Translations under genes and position numbers: made by a program
Part shown: in pieces, positions 11,871 through 55,545 of the stretch
Numbering within the stretch: the stretch's first letter is position 1
Layout of the letters: every line of letters begins with the position of its first letter
Notes under the pieces: generated by a model
What the model saw: the letters and a program-made list of their open reading frames with translations, nothing else
What the model was told of the DNA's origin: nothing
The model's database searches: none
Source of the DNA: Plazaster borealis
Taxonomy: Eukaryota; Echinodermata; Asteroidea; Forcipulatida; Labidiasteridae
Length of the DNA stretch: 64,000 nt
Assembly: GCA_021014325.1 (NCBI GenBank)
Contig: CM037463.1
Location: 930,001 to 994,000, forward strand
Reading direction: 5' to 3'

Positions 11871-12374
11871 TGATTTGTGAAATTCATAATCATAGACGTT
11901 AAACCAATGTTTGTATGAGAGAGATTGGCTGTTTGGCTGTTGCCAGCTTGGCGTTTATATCCCTTTGTGGAGCTTTGCAGAGTTCCAGTTGGGAAGATCA
12001 TCTAAACAAACATTCAAAATCTAACTGCATGTGTTGGTTGATTCTGTTGGAGTGAGGACTGCACTGGCAAACTGATTATGTTTCACAAGAGGCAAAGCAT
12101 ACTACAAACCAAAAGTTGGGTGTTTTGATGTCAGAATGTTAAGTGTTGGAAAGATTCCTAGTAAATCACTCATGGGAGTTGGGTTAGTACAGTAGTAAAA
12201 TGCTCTCTACTTGAAGCAGCAAGCATCTCATACCAACTCTCAGGGTATTCAGTGCTGCATGGCATAATGAGAGAGATGTGGGTATGATCCCGTTACAACC
12301 TTGTACACTGAAATAACTTCCAATTTGGTCAGGTGAAGGGCTATTTTATATTAGTGTCTTAGAAATTGCAATGC

Positions 12375-12830
12375 ACTATTGACTTGTTGATTTGATTTAA
12401 AGACTCACAGCTTACTGACTTACAAGTTGAAGTGTTTGGTTGCCTTGCTACTTTGATTTAAAGACTCACAGCTTAGTGACTTACAAGTTAAAGTGCTTCG
12501 TCGAGCATCTTGAGGTTCAAGTTAAGAGCGGGCGGCTTCCTCGTTGCCTTATTCCAAGATCAGCAATCCTACAAAATGTAGAGTCTACGGATGATCATAC
12601 TAAGATCTCGGTATGAAGACAATGTGAATTATTGTGCATCCTGCGCTGCTACTCCATTTTGTTCACTGCCTTTTCGTTACAAATTATAATCTTTGGACGA
12701 TCATCTTCAGATTTCAGTATGAAGAGAGTGTAAGGTATTTTACAGTGTGTCCTGCACTGCTACTCCGCATTATTCGCTAATTTTCGTTACAGATTATATA
12801 GTCTTTGAATGATCATCTTAAGGCTTCGGT
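12375..12830. repeat. Degenerate tandem duplications at WDSUB1 3' end
   Basis: Units anchored on GATCATCTT or close variants occur at about 12503, 12593, 12699 and 12811, spaced 90-112 bp. The blocks TTTTCGTTACA and CTGCTACTCC recur. The rightmost unit is the C-terminal coding part of the last WDSUB1 exon. A further ~62-bp direct duplication (GATTTAAAGACTCACAGC) lies at 12395-12490. Confidence 0.6.
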
Positions 12831-15040
12831 TGGGAGTGAGGTTCGCATGTACAAGAGGTGAATTGGTCATGGGGCTAGTGTTGTTGCCTCGGACCCACGC
12901 CTCAATAGATGACCTCTCATAGGAAAACCCATCTGTACGACAGAAAAGAACACAAAATCACAACCACTCAAAAATGATACATTGTCTCAGATATGTTTTT
13001 GTGATATGAACATTTATAACTGTCAATTCTATTTGTGGTACCCTTAACCACTAGCTTTAAAATTCAAAGGCAACTTTGTTTTTGTTGAAAACAAATGGGG
13101 AAAGGGCGATCTTTTTGGAGTTAAAGGTACTTTACTTGTACGAATCATTATGGTTTGACTCGAAAATTGTTTGTGAAAAGAAGAAAAAAGAAAACAACAA
13201 ACACAATGAAAAACAGCTGTAAATGAACACCAGCTTGGGAATTTTTTCGCAGATTTTTACTGCAAAACTTATTAGGGATTGTATTCCCACCAAGCGAAGT
13301 TTCAAAATCCAAACTTTTGTGATAGGATTATTAGAAAATTAACAAAACAACAAACAGTAACTTACCAGCAGCAATAACTGGGTCTTTCATGAGCTCTCTT
13401 GTGATTGGACAGAGATACTCATCAGGTATGCCATCATCTGTCATAATACAAAAATAAAGTTTGATAAAAAAAGTTCAAATTTAAAATGTTCAACACAGTA
13501 TTGACCTGAAAGGGTTCAATTTTGAAAACCAAAACTCCCTTAATCAACCAAAAGATTAAAATGTTAACCTTGTGAGCAATTGACCACCATTTTGTTTGAA
13601 AATACAGTGATCCCTCATTATAAAGAGGTTCTGCTTATAAACATACAATCTGAAATCCAGAATCTCATTTCTGCTCTGTGTTTCTTTGTTTTGCTGTCCT
13701 CTTAATAACAACGTTCCCGTTATAAAGAGGTAATTTGGCCAGTCCCAGCGATCTTGTTTTAAGGAGAGTTGACTCATTGACTGTACACATATTTCTCTTA
13801 GCATGTATTCATTTGTACATTAATTTTTTCTCGATTGATTTTGTTTAGTTCATGCATTATAGGGGCATTGCTTGGCAACAGACAGCGCAGGATAGAGTGA
13901 AATGGAGAATTGGTGAGAAGGCTTTCCCCCTGCAGTGAAGTGAAATAGGCTAGACAGACAGTTCATGCATTATGGGGTGGAGTTTAATGTATCTGTGTAT
14001 TAGTGGGAGGCAATCCACATGCGCATCTTTCATCGTTGTTTAGTAGAAGCTGTGAGTCTTTGAAATGTAAATTCATGCAATACATCACCTGTGGGGACAG
14101 CACCATTTCCTTTTTCTCGAATTGTCTGTATTCCTCGTAGAATTTTCTGCCGATGCCCAAGAGCCTCTGTGTAGGAACAAAATGGTATCATGATATCAGT
14201 CATTTCGGTGGTAACTGTTTTGTAACTTTTGATCTTCCTTAGAAAGGTTCTATCATAGATTGGATCTACTAACTCACTTTGGTCTGGTAAGTAGTTTTTG
14301 TTAAACACATAGAAGGTAACTGGGCCCAATTCCATAAAACCTGTAAGCATAAAAACTTGCTAAGCACAGAAAAATCTTGCTTAACAGAAACTGGTTATCA
14401 GTCAAAATTCCAGAAGGTTTACATTGTTGCAACTGGTGCCTCACTCATTTTGTGCTTAGCAAATTTGCTAAGCAGTATTTTGTGCTTAACAGCTTGATGA
14501 AATTTGGCCCTGCTTAATAGTAGCTTCAACACAACATCAGGGTTCTTCCCCAGAATTTTTCAAAACTGGGGGAAGGGGGAATTCTAGGCCCAAATTTTGG
14601 CCGAAGAACACTGATTTGACACAAGGTCCTCAGAATGTTTTTAACGTGATGTTTAATGTTTGGTTTTAAATAGTTTTATTACATGATTTTTGTGAATTTG
14701 ATCTTAAATCTTAAAACAAAAAATTAGATGAGTGGATGTGTCGTCTTGCAATTTGTGCTAATCGGCCTGGTGGTCTTAACTTCTTGTAGTCTTGTCTCAA
14801 TGAATCAAGAGAGGTTTTTCTGTGTGTACTCACTGACTCCAAGATCATTAACTAGCGTGTCTGTGTTCAGGGCCTGTAGCTCCTGCCCATCAATGTGGTT
14901 GTCACGGAAACTGCTTTGGTAGTCCTCCAAACCCAGTGCTTTCAGCCAATCACAGACATCGTTGACTGACCACTCCAGGAGTAGATTCTGTAGTTGAGGA
15001 GCTGTAGCCTCCAGGGAAGTGCTGGTAGTCCCAGTTTCAG
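12787..15040 (-). other. WDSUB1: WDSUB1 exons 8-11: SAM and U-box
   Basis: Exons are 14834-15040, 14089-14166, 13366-13437 and 12787-12932. The first two encode the SAM domain ([18 protein letters not shown], then [12 protein letters not shown] and [13 protein letters not shown]). The last two split the U-box, with the boundary inside the codon of the aspartate that begins DGFSYER. The final exon ends in QRLYNL and TAA at 12787-12789. Confidence 0.93.
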
Positions 15041-18000
15041 CTAGGAATAATGATCATAATAAATATTCATAATCAACTCAATGAATAATGAGCATAGAGC
15101 ATAATAAATATTCATAATCAACTCAATGAATATTCATAATTCAATACATATTCATTGATATGCATATCATTGAGGCAGGCTTATTCTTCTGTAAATCAGG
15201 AATGCTAATCCAAAATTGGTAAAGCATCCTTGCTGTAAATCATTGCCTATAATGATAGACCTTATGCACATGATGTCATTTCAGTAGGGCGCCCTCGCCT
15301 AGAGGTCAAAAGGAGGTTGTTCATTGGCCAATCCTGTGCGCCGCGCGTACAAATCTGTGCATTTCGATTGTTTCGTCATCGTTTTACCTCTAAGATGGCG
15401 GCTGGATGACGTCAATGCATAAGGTCTATTATTCTCGGCTTCATGAATCTTTCTCAGCCATATTAATATTAATAATACAGAACTTACATAATGTGCTTTA
15501 CAACAAATACAGGCAAATAAACACACAGGTAACAGCAGTGGTTTTAATTCATTTTCAGCTCTGACAGTTTTGATGTGATGTGGAAGGTATTGTGAAAGAG
15601 AGTTCAAAAGAGAGGGTGATGAATGCATAAAGGACCGATGTCCATAAGTCTCAAGTGCGGGTGACCGGTGTATTAGAGTAGGGGGTGCAAGGTGGTTGAT
15701 ACACTTGAATGACTTCCTGAAGAAGTGCTGGTGCGAAATCATTAAAGCATTTGTAAGTGAGCAACAGAACCGTCAAAATGATGCGTTTATTGACAGGTAA
15801 CCAGTGCTATTGGAGTTATTTGTTGCCGTTAAGTCTGGCAAAACAACTCTGAATACCTTGAAGTTTGACGGTTTGGGAATTATATAGTTTATGGGGTTAC
15901 ATTCATTTAATGAAATTACCTAAAGATTCTTTAGAATCAAAATCGTTATTCCTAAAATAAACAAAACCTCCTTACGTAAGAGGGGTCCAGTTGAAAATTC
16001 TCCAGCAGTGTCTAGTCTCCACACTTTCACTGTTCTGTCATTAGAACCACTAGCCAGGTATCGTCCATCAGGGGAGAAAGTTACCGTTGTCACATAACTA
16101 CAAAGACGGACAAGTAACGTTAGCTTTTATCCAGGAAAAGTTTCACTTACACCAAGTTCCACAAAAGTGTTAATTTTTACATGGAATGTGTTAATTGAAT
16201 GTTGTGATTGAACATGATAATGCTGAAATTATTTCCGCATTTGATGCGTGACAAGTTGAAATTTTGTTCTAGTTTTGGAAAAGTGACTTACCGAGAGTGA
16301 TCCTCAAGAGTGTATAACATTTCTCCTTCAAGCTACAACAAACAACAAAACTTAATCAATCTAAGATGAGGATTATCTTATACAAAGGCAACGTCAGAAC
16401 ATGTAAATTGGAATAGTCATGTGGCCGAGTGGTTTAAACATCAAATTCAAGTTCCGATGGTTAAGTCATCGGGGTGTGGGTTCGAATTCCGGTCATGACA
16501 CTTGTATCCTTGAGCAAGATACTTCACTATAATTGCTTCTCTTCACCCAGGGGTATAAATGGGTACCTGCAAGGGGGGAGAGGTTGATATTGTGTTTGAA
16601 AAGCATTCGGAGCGCCACGGCAGCTCTGGGCTATGTACTCCCCAGGGAGCTGAGATTACAGGAATTCATTGGCCCAATGACCAGGGCACTAATGTAAAGC
16701 GCATTGAGACGTTATTGCGAAATGTGCTATATAAGAACTAGTTATTATTATTATCATGAAACAATTTGATAAATTAATCATATCAGAACTTCATTAATAA
16801 TAGTTGCACAAATTTTTCTATAAGACACTCGTGCTCACGTTGCTCTAAACCACTTAGAAGAGGAGTGAAATTAAACAAGCCTGGAATTTCATCTTTAAGA
16901 GGGCAATGCCATTCATTTTGCAAAGGACCCTTTCATTAAAATCAATGGGAAGGGGTACCAAGGCCAAGACCAGGGTAACAGAGACCATGGCCTCTGTGGC
17001 CTCCGTGTAGCTCAAGGTGTCTTTAAATTAATTGTTTGAATGAATACTAGTAAGTTTCTTACCGGATCCCATACGATGACAATTTTATCTACGCCTCTGT
17101 AAAAGAAAAATTGAAAAAGTATCACAGATAACTACCTTTTAAAAACAAATTTAAAAAAATGAAATTTGTAGTGCTAGAATGTTTTATGCGACAGATACTT
17201 TTATATGCAGATGACTAATCAACGTGTTTACTGAATAATTGAGTTCAGTTATCAGGTTGTGTTTTCAAACAGGGATGAAATTTGCCGAAGTGAAAATGGC
17301 TTGCTGGCCTGGGTTCCCACTTATTTTCCGCCCTGAACCTCCGGTATATTCAGGATGTTTACAGACACTTTCAGGATGTTTACAGACTCTGCGCATTACA
17401 AGAAATAAAAAAAACTACAGGTTTGGTGACAATATGGACTATTTTTTCTCCCTTTGGTGATTGCTTCACTTTTTGCACGAAAATTTGAATGCACAAGGAG
17501 ATTTTGAAAAAAATCCTGAAATCAGGAAAGATCTTGAGAAATCACATGTCCGTTAGAAGCATTTTCATCTGGGAATAATTCACTTACCCTGAAGCCAGAA
17601 CACTACCATCTGATGAAAAGGACACAGCCATGACCTTAGCTGTATGACCTGAAAGACTACATCTCACCTTGGTCTTACAAGCTGAGGAAGAAAGTTGGAA
17701 AGCTCTTATCAAATTCAAAAACGAAAATGGTGGGGGAAAAAAGTAAGAAAAGCTGACAAGGTAGGCCTAACTCATAATTCAAAACTTCCAGATGCCTGCA
17801 GCATGGTAACTTTTAATATATTATAAATTTCCTATGCAATTTCAATTTGGGTTGGCAACTTTGCACGAAAATGACCGAGGCAATTTGGCGGCCCACAAAC
17901 TGGCGTCTCCTTGATTAGATTATTTACCGCTACAGAAGTTTGATATAATACCTGGGAAAACAATGAGGTCCCAGAGTTTAACGAGATTGTCTCCTCCACA

Positions 18001-19514
18001 AGAAGCCAGCAGATAGGCTCTCCGGTCATTTTTAATCTCAGCATTGGTATCTGAAGGGAAACAAATGATTTAAAATACTTTATTTTAAACTGTTTTGTAT
18101 AAAGTATCTTTATGTCATAACTGTTTTTGAATACTGAAGGTTGAGGTTTAGAATGAGAGGTATGTTGCATTTTTTTTTGCAAGGGCTGCTTATGACGAGA
18201 TGATGGCAATATTATTATTATTATTATTATTAATTGTTTTGGGTTTTTTTGGGGGGAAGGGACAAGTAGGGAGGAGGGGAAGTTGGGGGTTTAATTCATA
18301 GAAGCTATAATCATGTCAATCAATCGCAACAACAATCATGGGATATAATGGGTGAGGTGCTAACTGTTTAATTCCTAACCAAGCTAACCTGCAGAGCCGA
18401 AACTTGGTGAGATGGCCAAACCAGAAACACCAAGGTCGTGGCATTCCGGGTCAAAGAACAGCGGCTTAGCCTGCCCATAGAGGGCGTCCCATATACGGAG
18501 ATCACCAGAGGCACAGGCCGACACAACAAAAGAGCTCTCGGGAGTAAAAACACAGGCTGTGATGACATTATCATGGCCTTCAAAGGTTCTTTAAATAGAA
18601 AGTGTACAAAAAACAACATTTATTTACTAGATTTTTGTTGTAGTAAATGATGACAATGTGGGGAAAAAAGCTATAATAACATTGAAACCTCAAAGCTGCA
18701 TCTTAGCCTTAATAATTCATGCAGATCCAATTCACCCCTTGCACGATACGCAGCGCACTTACACAAACCTATCCTGTCCCCCATTTTGGGAGTCAAAATG
18801 CACACAAAGGAATCGACCCCCAAAAATCATGGACACGCAGTTTGCGGAGGTTGGTTTTGCATCTACAAGGGGTCAATTAATATGAAATGCTTGTGGTTAA
18901 AATGTTACAACATTGATCACAAATGTGGCAGGATCTGGTTCACTTCCCACCTCAGGTACCTTCAGATTGTTCCTATAAGACTTAGAAAGAATTTAGAATG
19001 CATTGCTTTTGAATCTTATATGAGAAAGGGCAAAGTTTAGAAAAAGATTATACAATTTTTTACAAATTTGACAATACAGGCACTTTAACAAGTCCATTAT
19101 TATTTATAATACCCACCTCATCATCTTCTTTGTCTGAACATTCCACAAACAGACAACACTATCCGCTCCCCCTGTCAGTAACATCTCAGAGTTTGGTGAG
19201 AAATCACAAACTCTTATGATTCCTTTGCCAGGATGCTGCAGGACTGCTGTTGTCTTTCCGGTCCTAGCATCCCACATAATGACCTTGCCGTCCGTTGAGC
19301 AAGACGCAAGAATTGTACCAAAGGGACTAAACCTAACCCAATGGACATAGTAAACATGGCCGAGTAGAGGTGAGATAGAAAGCTCTTGAAATGTATCAAG
19401 ACTCCAGAGTCGGATCGACTTGTCACCAGAACATGAGGCCAAGGTGGTTGCTGAAAATGAACAGCAGTTAACGTCACAGCTGTGGGACTTCAGAGTATGA
19501 AGCAGGGTTGCCAT
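12787..19514 (-). CDS. WDSUB1: WD repeat, SAM and U-box protein 1
   Basis: Eleven coding exons join in frame to 496 codons plus TAA; human WDSUB1 has about 476. The order of domains is seven WD repeats (residues ~1-330), a SAM domain (~343-405) and a C-terminal U-box (~425-496). Proteins with a U-box act as E3 ubiquitin ligases by recruiting an E2; the WD propeller and SAM domain probably bind substrates or partners. The U-box shows the family signature [17 protein letters not shown] and, in the last exon, DGFSYER and TSPMTN. The start ATG at 19514 has a good context (AAGCCATGG). A splice acceptor directly upstream (exon edge at 19541) indicates a non-coding first exon. Transcription runs away from SMARCC, with which it is arranged head to head. 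Confidence 0.95.
14322..14510. mobile_element. GGGCCCAATTTCATAGAG MITE, copy 1
   Basis: This ~190-bp element has ends GGGCCCAATTCCATAAA and TGAAATTTGGCCC, and internal runs of the CTTAGC or GCTAAG type. It belongs to the most frequent MITE family of the window. The copy is diverged and lies in WDSUB1 intron 8. Confidence 0.6.
15255..15429. mobile_element. ATAGACC-ended MITE, copy 1
   Basis: It has inverted ends ATAGACCTTATGCA and TGCATAAGGTCTAT, with TGATGTCA and TGACGTCA just inside. Relatives lie at 47351 and 50532. Confidence 0.65.
15430..15800. repeat. Probable dispersed repeat in WDSUB1 intron 7
   Basis: The stretch resembles the degenerate 3' parts of echinoderm SINE or LINE copies (GTGCTTTACAA-type segment near the left end, like those at 23820 and 28780). 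I found no bounded ends and no protein similarity, so the class is open. Confidence 0.3.
15976..19514 (-). other. WDSUB1: WDSUB1 exons 1-7: seven-repeat WD propeller
   Basis: Exons in transcript order are 19117-19514, 18389-18588, 17952-18050, 17588-17681, 17063-17096, 16292-16332 and 15976-16097. Typical repeat endings are visible: [41 protein letters not shown] and VKVWRLD, one for each of seven repeats. Repeats 6 and 7 carry the GH or DH dipeptide upstream. Exons 5 and 6 are only 34 and 41 bp. All donors are GT and all acceptors AG. Confidence 0.93.
16418..16755 (+). mobile_element. tRNA-derived SINE, full-length type 1
   Basis: The head has A box TGGCCGAGTGGTTTAAA and B box GGTTCGAATTCC. 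The body ends with GCGCATTGAGACG, TGTGCTATATAAG and an ATT-rich tail. An inverse copy with the same architecture lies at 30286-30620. It sits in WDSUB1 intron 5, antisense to the gene. Confidence 0.8.
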
Positions 19515-19540
19515 GGCTTGTCTTCAGATGCTAATTGGAA

Positions 19541-21111
19541 TCTGAAACATAAAAACACAAGGAAAATATTTATAAAATATAAATTTGCAACACCCCGTGG
19601 AGATATCTCAGATAGCTTGTTGCAAGGCAAAGATTGACCACTCTACTCAAAACTTTATATCTGAGTCTGTGAATTTGTGATAAATTTCTTATCATCTTTA
19701 TTTCAAACACCCCAATAACAACAACATACACACTCTCATGACTGACAGTTCACACACAAATCAAATTACTGGCAATCACGTCTAGTAATTAACTAGACCC
19801 AGTTACTGGGGCGCTGTACTCCTTTCTAAAATTGTTTGACTTCTACGACCGAGAATCGGTTACATTTGTCAATATAGTTGACCATAACCATGGTAATACT
19901 CAGTAAATACTTTGAAAGTGGAAAGTGGAAGGGGGTTCCTAAAAAGCAAAGCTTGTCGAGTAGAGGCCCCCAGTTACACTTATAACATAGATTAGAAAAT
20001 AAGAAAAATTTAACATAACAATACTCACAAACACATAACGAGAGACAATGGTGTAGCATGGACAGCCTTTTATAATTTTAGTTAGTGTAGACACACATGT
20101 GCTTGTGGCCTATAGGCCTATATAGGCTTTATAGCTTCTAAACTTAACTAAAAAAGACCCAAAATGACAAGTTCTGGCAGAACTTGTAATTTTTTTCCCA
20201 CATTGGTTATTTCAGTGCACAGTCACAATCATCTCTTCATCAGAAAAATATATTCAACAAAAAATCCTACCATTACCAACAACCATGGACTCTTGGAGGA
20301 AGGAACCTCCAAATCCAATGCAACGATGGAGGAGGAAGGCAATCAAAATAAATTCACCACATTTTAATATTTTACCTTCGAGAAAGACTCTGCAGGGGTT
20401 CCCTCTGCAGTGCTAGGGGTGTCGAAACGTCAGGCCATTAACTATTTTTTGCACATTGAATATTAAAACAACAAGAACATTAACTTACTAATACTTGTTT
20501 ATACAGATTTTACTCAAAAACCACAAACAAGCTGTCCGTTCATCATCATCATTGTGTGAGGGCCAAACGATCCCCGAATTTTAATTACGTCATCATCCAA
20601 AGATTGGTGTTGGCTGCTCTGTCATGTTTCGCATCTGAACTAACTTGAGATTCAGCCCAATTAAGAATACGTTCTGTAGGCGCCAACGAGACCAACGCGA
20701 TCTTTTTCTCAAACAGCAAAACCCAATTGATAAAAGATCTACGTCGAGCCCATGGTCTATCTCGTGTTTGTTCACTTTTACGTACAAAACTTGCAGCTGG
20801 CTGAATGCTCAAAGTCTCTGAAAACGAGGTTGAAAAAAATAACCACCATATCTGTTTTTTGCCCAGAGGTCGCTCTCTGGCAAAATTTACCATGGGCAAA
20901 GTATGATAAATTTCTGTAAATTTCTTTGTTGTTTGTGCAACAATATTTGAAAAAAATACAACACGCAGATGTACGAAAAATAATTCTCCATATTTTAATG
21001 CATATGTGGTACTTATTTTTGTATTTTGGGGCTTGAAAGGACACATATTCTTCACCAATTGCAGACAAGTGCTGATTAGGGTAACCAAAAATGTGTACCG
21101 AACATACAAAG
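19541..21111. other. Head-to-head intergenic region WDSUB1/SMARCC
   Basis: About 1.6 kb separates the two divergent genes. It contains TTACGTCA (CRE-like) next to an inverted CCAAT near 20590 and a TATA-like box for the minus strand at 20066. Near 20386-20440 there is a segment with CGAAACGTCAGGCC that resembles retroelement 3' ends. No coding exon was supported. Confidence 0.5.
20028..20074 (-). promoter_or_regulatory. Candidate WDSUB1 TATA box and leader exon
   Basis: On the minus strand TATAAAAGG (20074-20066) lies about 30 bp upstream of a short stretch that ends in a good donor, GTGAGT at 20027-20022. Splicing from there to the acceptor at 19541 would give a 5' leader. A second possible donor, GTAAGT at 20488-20483, lies downstream of TTACGTCA and an inverted CCAAT near 20585-20610. 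Transcript data would be needed to decide. Confidence 0.3.
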
Positions 21112-53523
<32,412 letters not shown>

Positions 53524-53887
53524 TAATGGATTTAACCACATTGCAACCTTCCATTGTGTCATCACTACAACCTTATTTCCAATGTAACTTATCACAACCC
53601 TGGCAGAGATTAAAAACAGGCCAGAAACAATTGGCTATGGCTGTGGCTAGCCTACTGTATTTTACCTCTTCTTCAACACATGCTACTTAAGGCAATTGCA
53701 ATAGCCACTTAAGACAATTAGCCACAACTGAAGCCAAAAAGGCTCCATTAAGACGTGACTTTTTTCACATTGTCAGTAAAGTGTTTCTTAAAAATGCCTT
53801 AGTCTGATGTACTGCTATGTTGCTGTAATCTACCAGTTATGCTTAGTTGTGGTCCAGAAACTAGACCTGAAGGTTTGCAAGGAACTG

Positions 53888-53998
53888 AGGCCATGTCTAA
53901 ATTGGTTGCCATGGCTACGGCTGGAACGCCGCATCATGCGTTGAAGTATAGGATGTCCTTAGCAACAGTTGTAGCCATAGCCGCCAATTCTAATTAAG
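53888..53998. mobile_element. MITE with GGCTATGGCTACGGCTG core, copy 2, in 3' UTR
   Basis: It reads GGCCATGTCTAAATTGG to GCCGCCAATTCTAATT with CATGCGTTGAAGTATAGGAT inside, matching the copy at 54559. It lies upstream of the SMARCC poly(A) signal and so would be part of the mRNA. Confidence 0.6.
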
Positions 53999-54149
53999 TA
54001 GTTCGGGAGAGCTGTTAGGGGACCGTGAGAATAAGGTTGACTTTGTAATATCTGACCTAAGTATCTTGAACACAAGCATTTCATTGTTTGATTTAGTTTC
54101 AGTTTTGTGGTATTGTTTTAGTTAAAAAGGTATCTTTCGTTTTCTTGTA

Positions 54150-54155
54150 AATAAA
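54150..54155 (+). promoter_or_regulatory. SMARCC2: SMARCC poly(A) signal AATAAA
   Basis: The hexamer lies 627 bp after the stop codon and is followed within 10-15 bases by a T/G-rich stretch (GTTGTTAG). It is the first well-placed signal after the stop. Confidence 0.65.
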
Positions 54156-54558
54156 GTTGTTAGAATATACCATGCCCGATATGTGGCAGAGGGTGGTGTG
54201 TCCCCCCCCCCCCCAATGTTCCCATACTTTAACACACTCTTTTCCTCTTGTACAGAAGTACCCCCCCCCATCCCTTAAATCCTCTAAAGAATTCTTGAGA
54301 TTCCCAGAACACAATAGGAGGAGAGGGGTACACCATGCCACATATCGAGCACCAAATGTGTTAGACACTCTATACTTGTGAGATCATGCTTCAAACACTA
54401 TCTCTAAGATATGGTCATGTTTTTTCAGTTTACAGAATTTCAATATTTTCATACGTGGTCGTTTTACATTCCTTCCTTTACAGGATAGACCTAATACCAC
54501 AGTAACAGGTAACAGTCATCTGGTTGTCTTCCCATCTAAATGCAGAGATTAGGATTCA

Positions 54559-54704
54559 GGCCGTGTCCCAATTGGCAGCTACAGCTACGGCTATGGCTAG
54601 ATTTCCGCGTCATCATGCGTTGAAGAATAGGATGTCCTTAGCAACACCCTTAGCAACAGTCGTAGCCGTAGCTGTAGTCGTCAATTGGGATACAGCCTAA
54701 GGCT
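54559..54704. mobile_element. MITE with GGCTATGGCTACGGCTG core, copy 3
   Basis: This copy shows the ends best: GGCCGTGTCCCAATTGGC and its inverse counterpart CAATTGGGATACAGCC. Confidence 0.7.
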
Positions 54705-54906
54705 GGATGGGGAATAGCCTGCACCCTTTTGGTGTGTTATGAAATCATTATTGCATACAAAGGGCACTAGACAAACAGGACTACTGTGTGAAAAATGGAA
54801 ATAAGAGAAGTGGGATGCTTTTAGTTGTCAAATAAATGTTTGTACATACGTAGAGGATTTCTGTAGGTTTAAATTGTAACTGTCAAACTTTTCTTTCTAT
54901 GTTTTT

Positions 54907-55545
54907 GACCCAATTCACCTGGGCCCTATTTCATAGAGCTGCTTAAGCTGCTTAACAAATGTCTGCTTTATTTCTGCTAAGCAGAAATGGGCAGGATACC
55001 AGTCAAACAATTGTACTTGTGTCATAGTAGTTTGGCTGGTAACCTTATTGTGGTTAGCGTATTTTTTTATGCTTAGCCACTTTTTGTGTTTAAGCAGCTC
55101 TGTGAAATTGGGCCCTGATGTCATCACCACAATAAGCTTGGTGCACCATTTTGGGAGTCGGTTTTCTGGTGTGTTACTCGGCCGGGAGCATTTTAGGCGA
55201 AGCGCGCAGAGTTGGATGCACACCTAGCCCTGGTAGGGCGCCAGTCACCATTGCACTGCTCTGACGTTGCGTTGCATGCTAAGCACAACAAAATTATGCT
55301 TACCAGACTAAGGTTACCAGCTAAACTACCATGTCACGTGTACAATTTGTGACTGGTATCCTGCTCATTTCTGCTAAGCAGAAAATTGTTACGCAGTATT
55401 ATCTGCTTAAGCAGCTCTATGAAATTGGGCCCTTGGCTAGATACACACCATATCAGTGCATACGATTTGACTCCCAATATGGCAGCCATGAGCAGACGAT
55501 ATTATATTATTAGCCACGTGTGACATCAGTGCAAGGGGCGTGGAT
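54907..55545. mobile_element. MITE complex: older element with two insertions
   Basis: An older element, starting TTGACCCAATTCACCT and ending near GTGTGACATCAGTGCAAGGG, is broken by an intact GGGCCC-type MITE (54921-55115) and by a partial one of the same family (about 55278-55432). The middle piece contains GGTGCACCATTTTGGGAGTC as in 49527-49882. Confidence 0.7.

Larger units (their letters stand above)
8206..12786. other. Intergenic region, mostly repeats
   Basis: I found no supported exon between the unknown ORF and the last exon of WDSUB1. The interval holds nested MITEs (9647-9977), a SINE head (11747), short tandem duplications (12375-12830) and otherwise AT-rich unique-looking sequence. 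The 3' UTR of WDSUB1 must lie at its right end. Confidence 0.5.
53524..54170 (+). other. SMARCC2: SMARCC 3' UTR
   Basis: The region from the stop codon to the canonical poly(A) signal at 54150. It contains a MITE of the GGCTACGGCTG family (53888-53998). The exact cleavage site cannot be seen. Confidence 0.7.
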
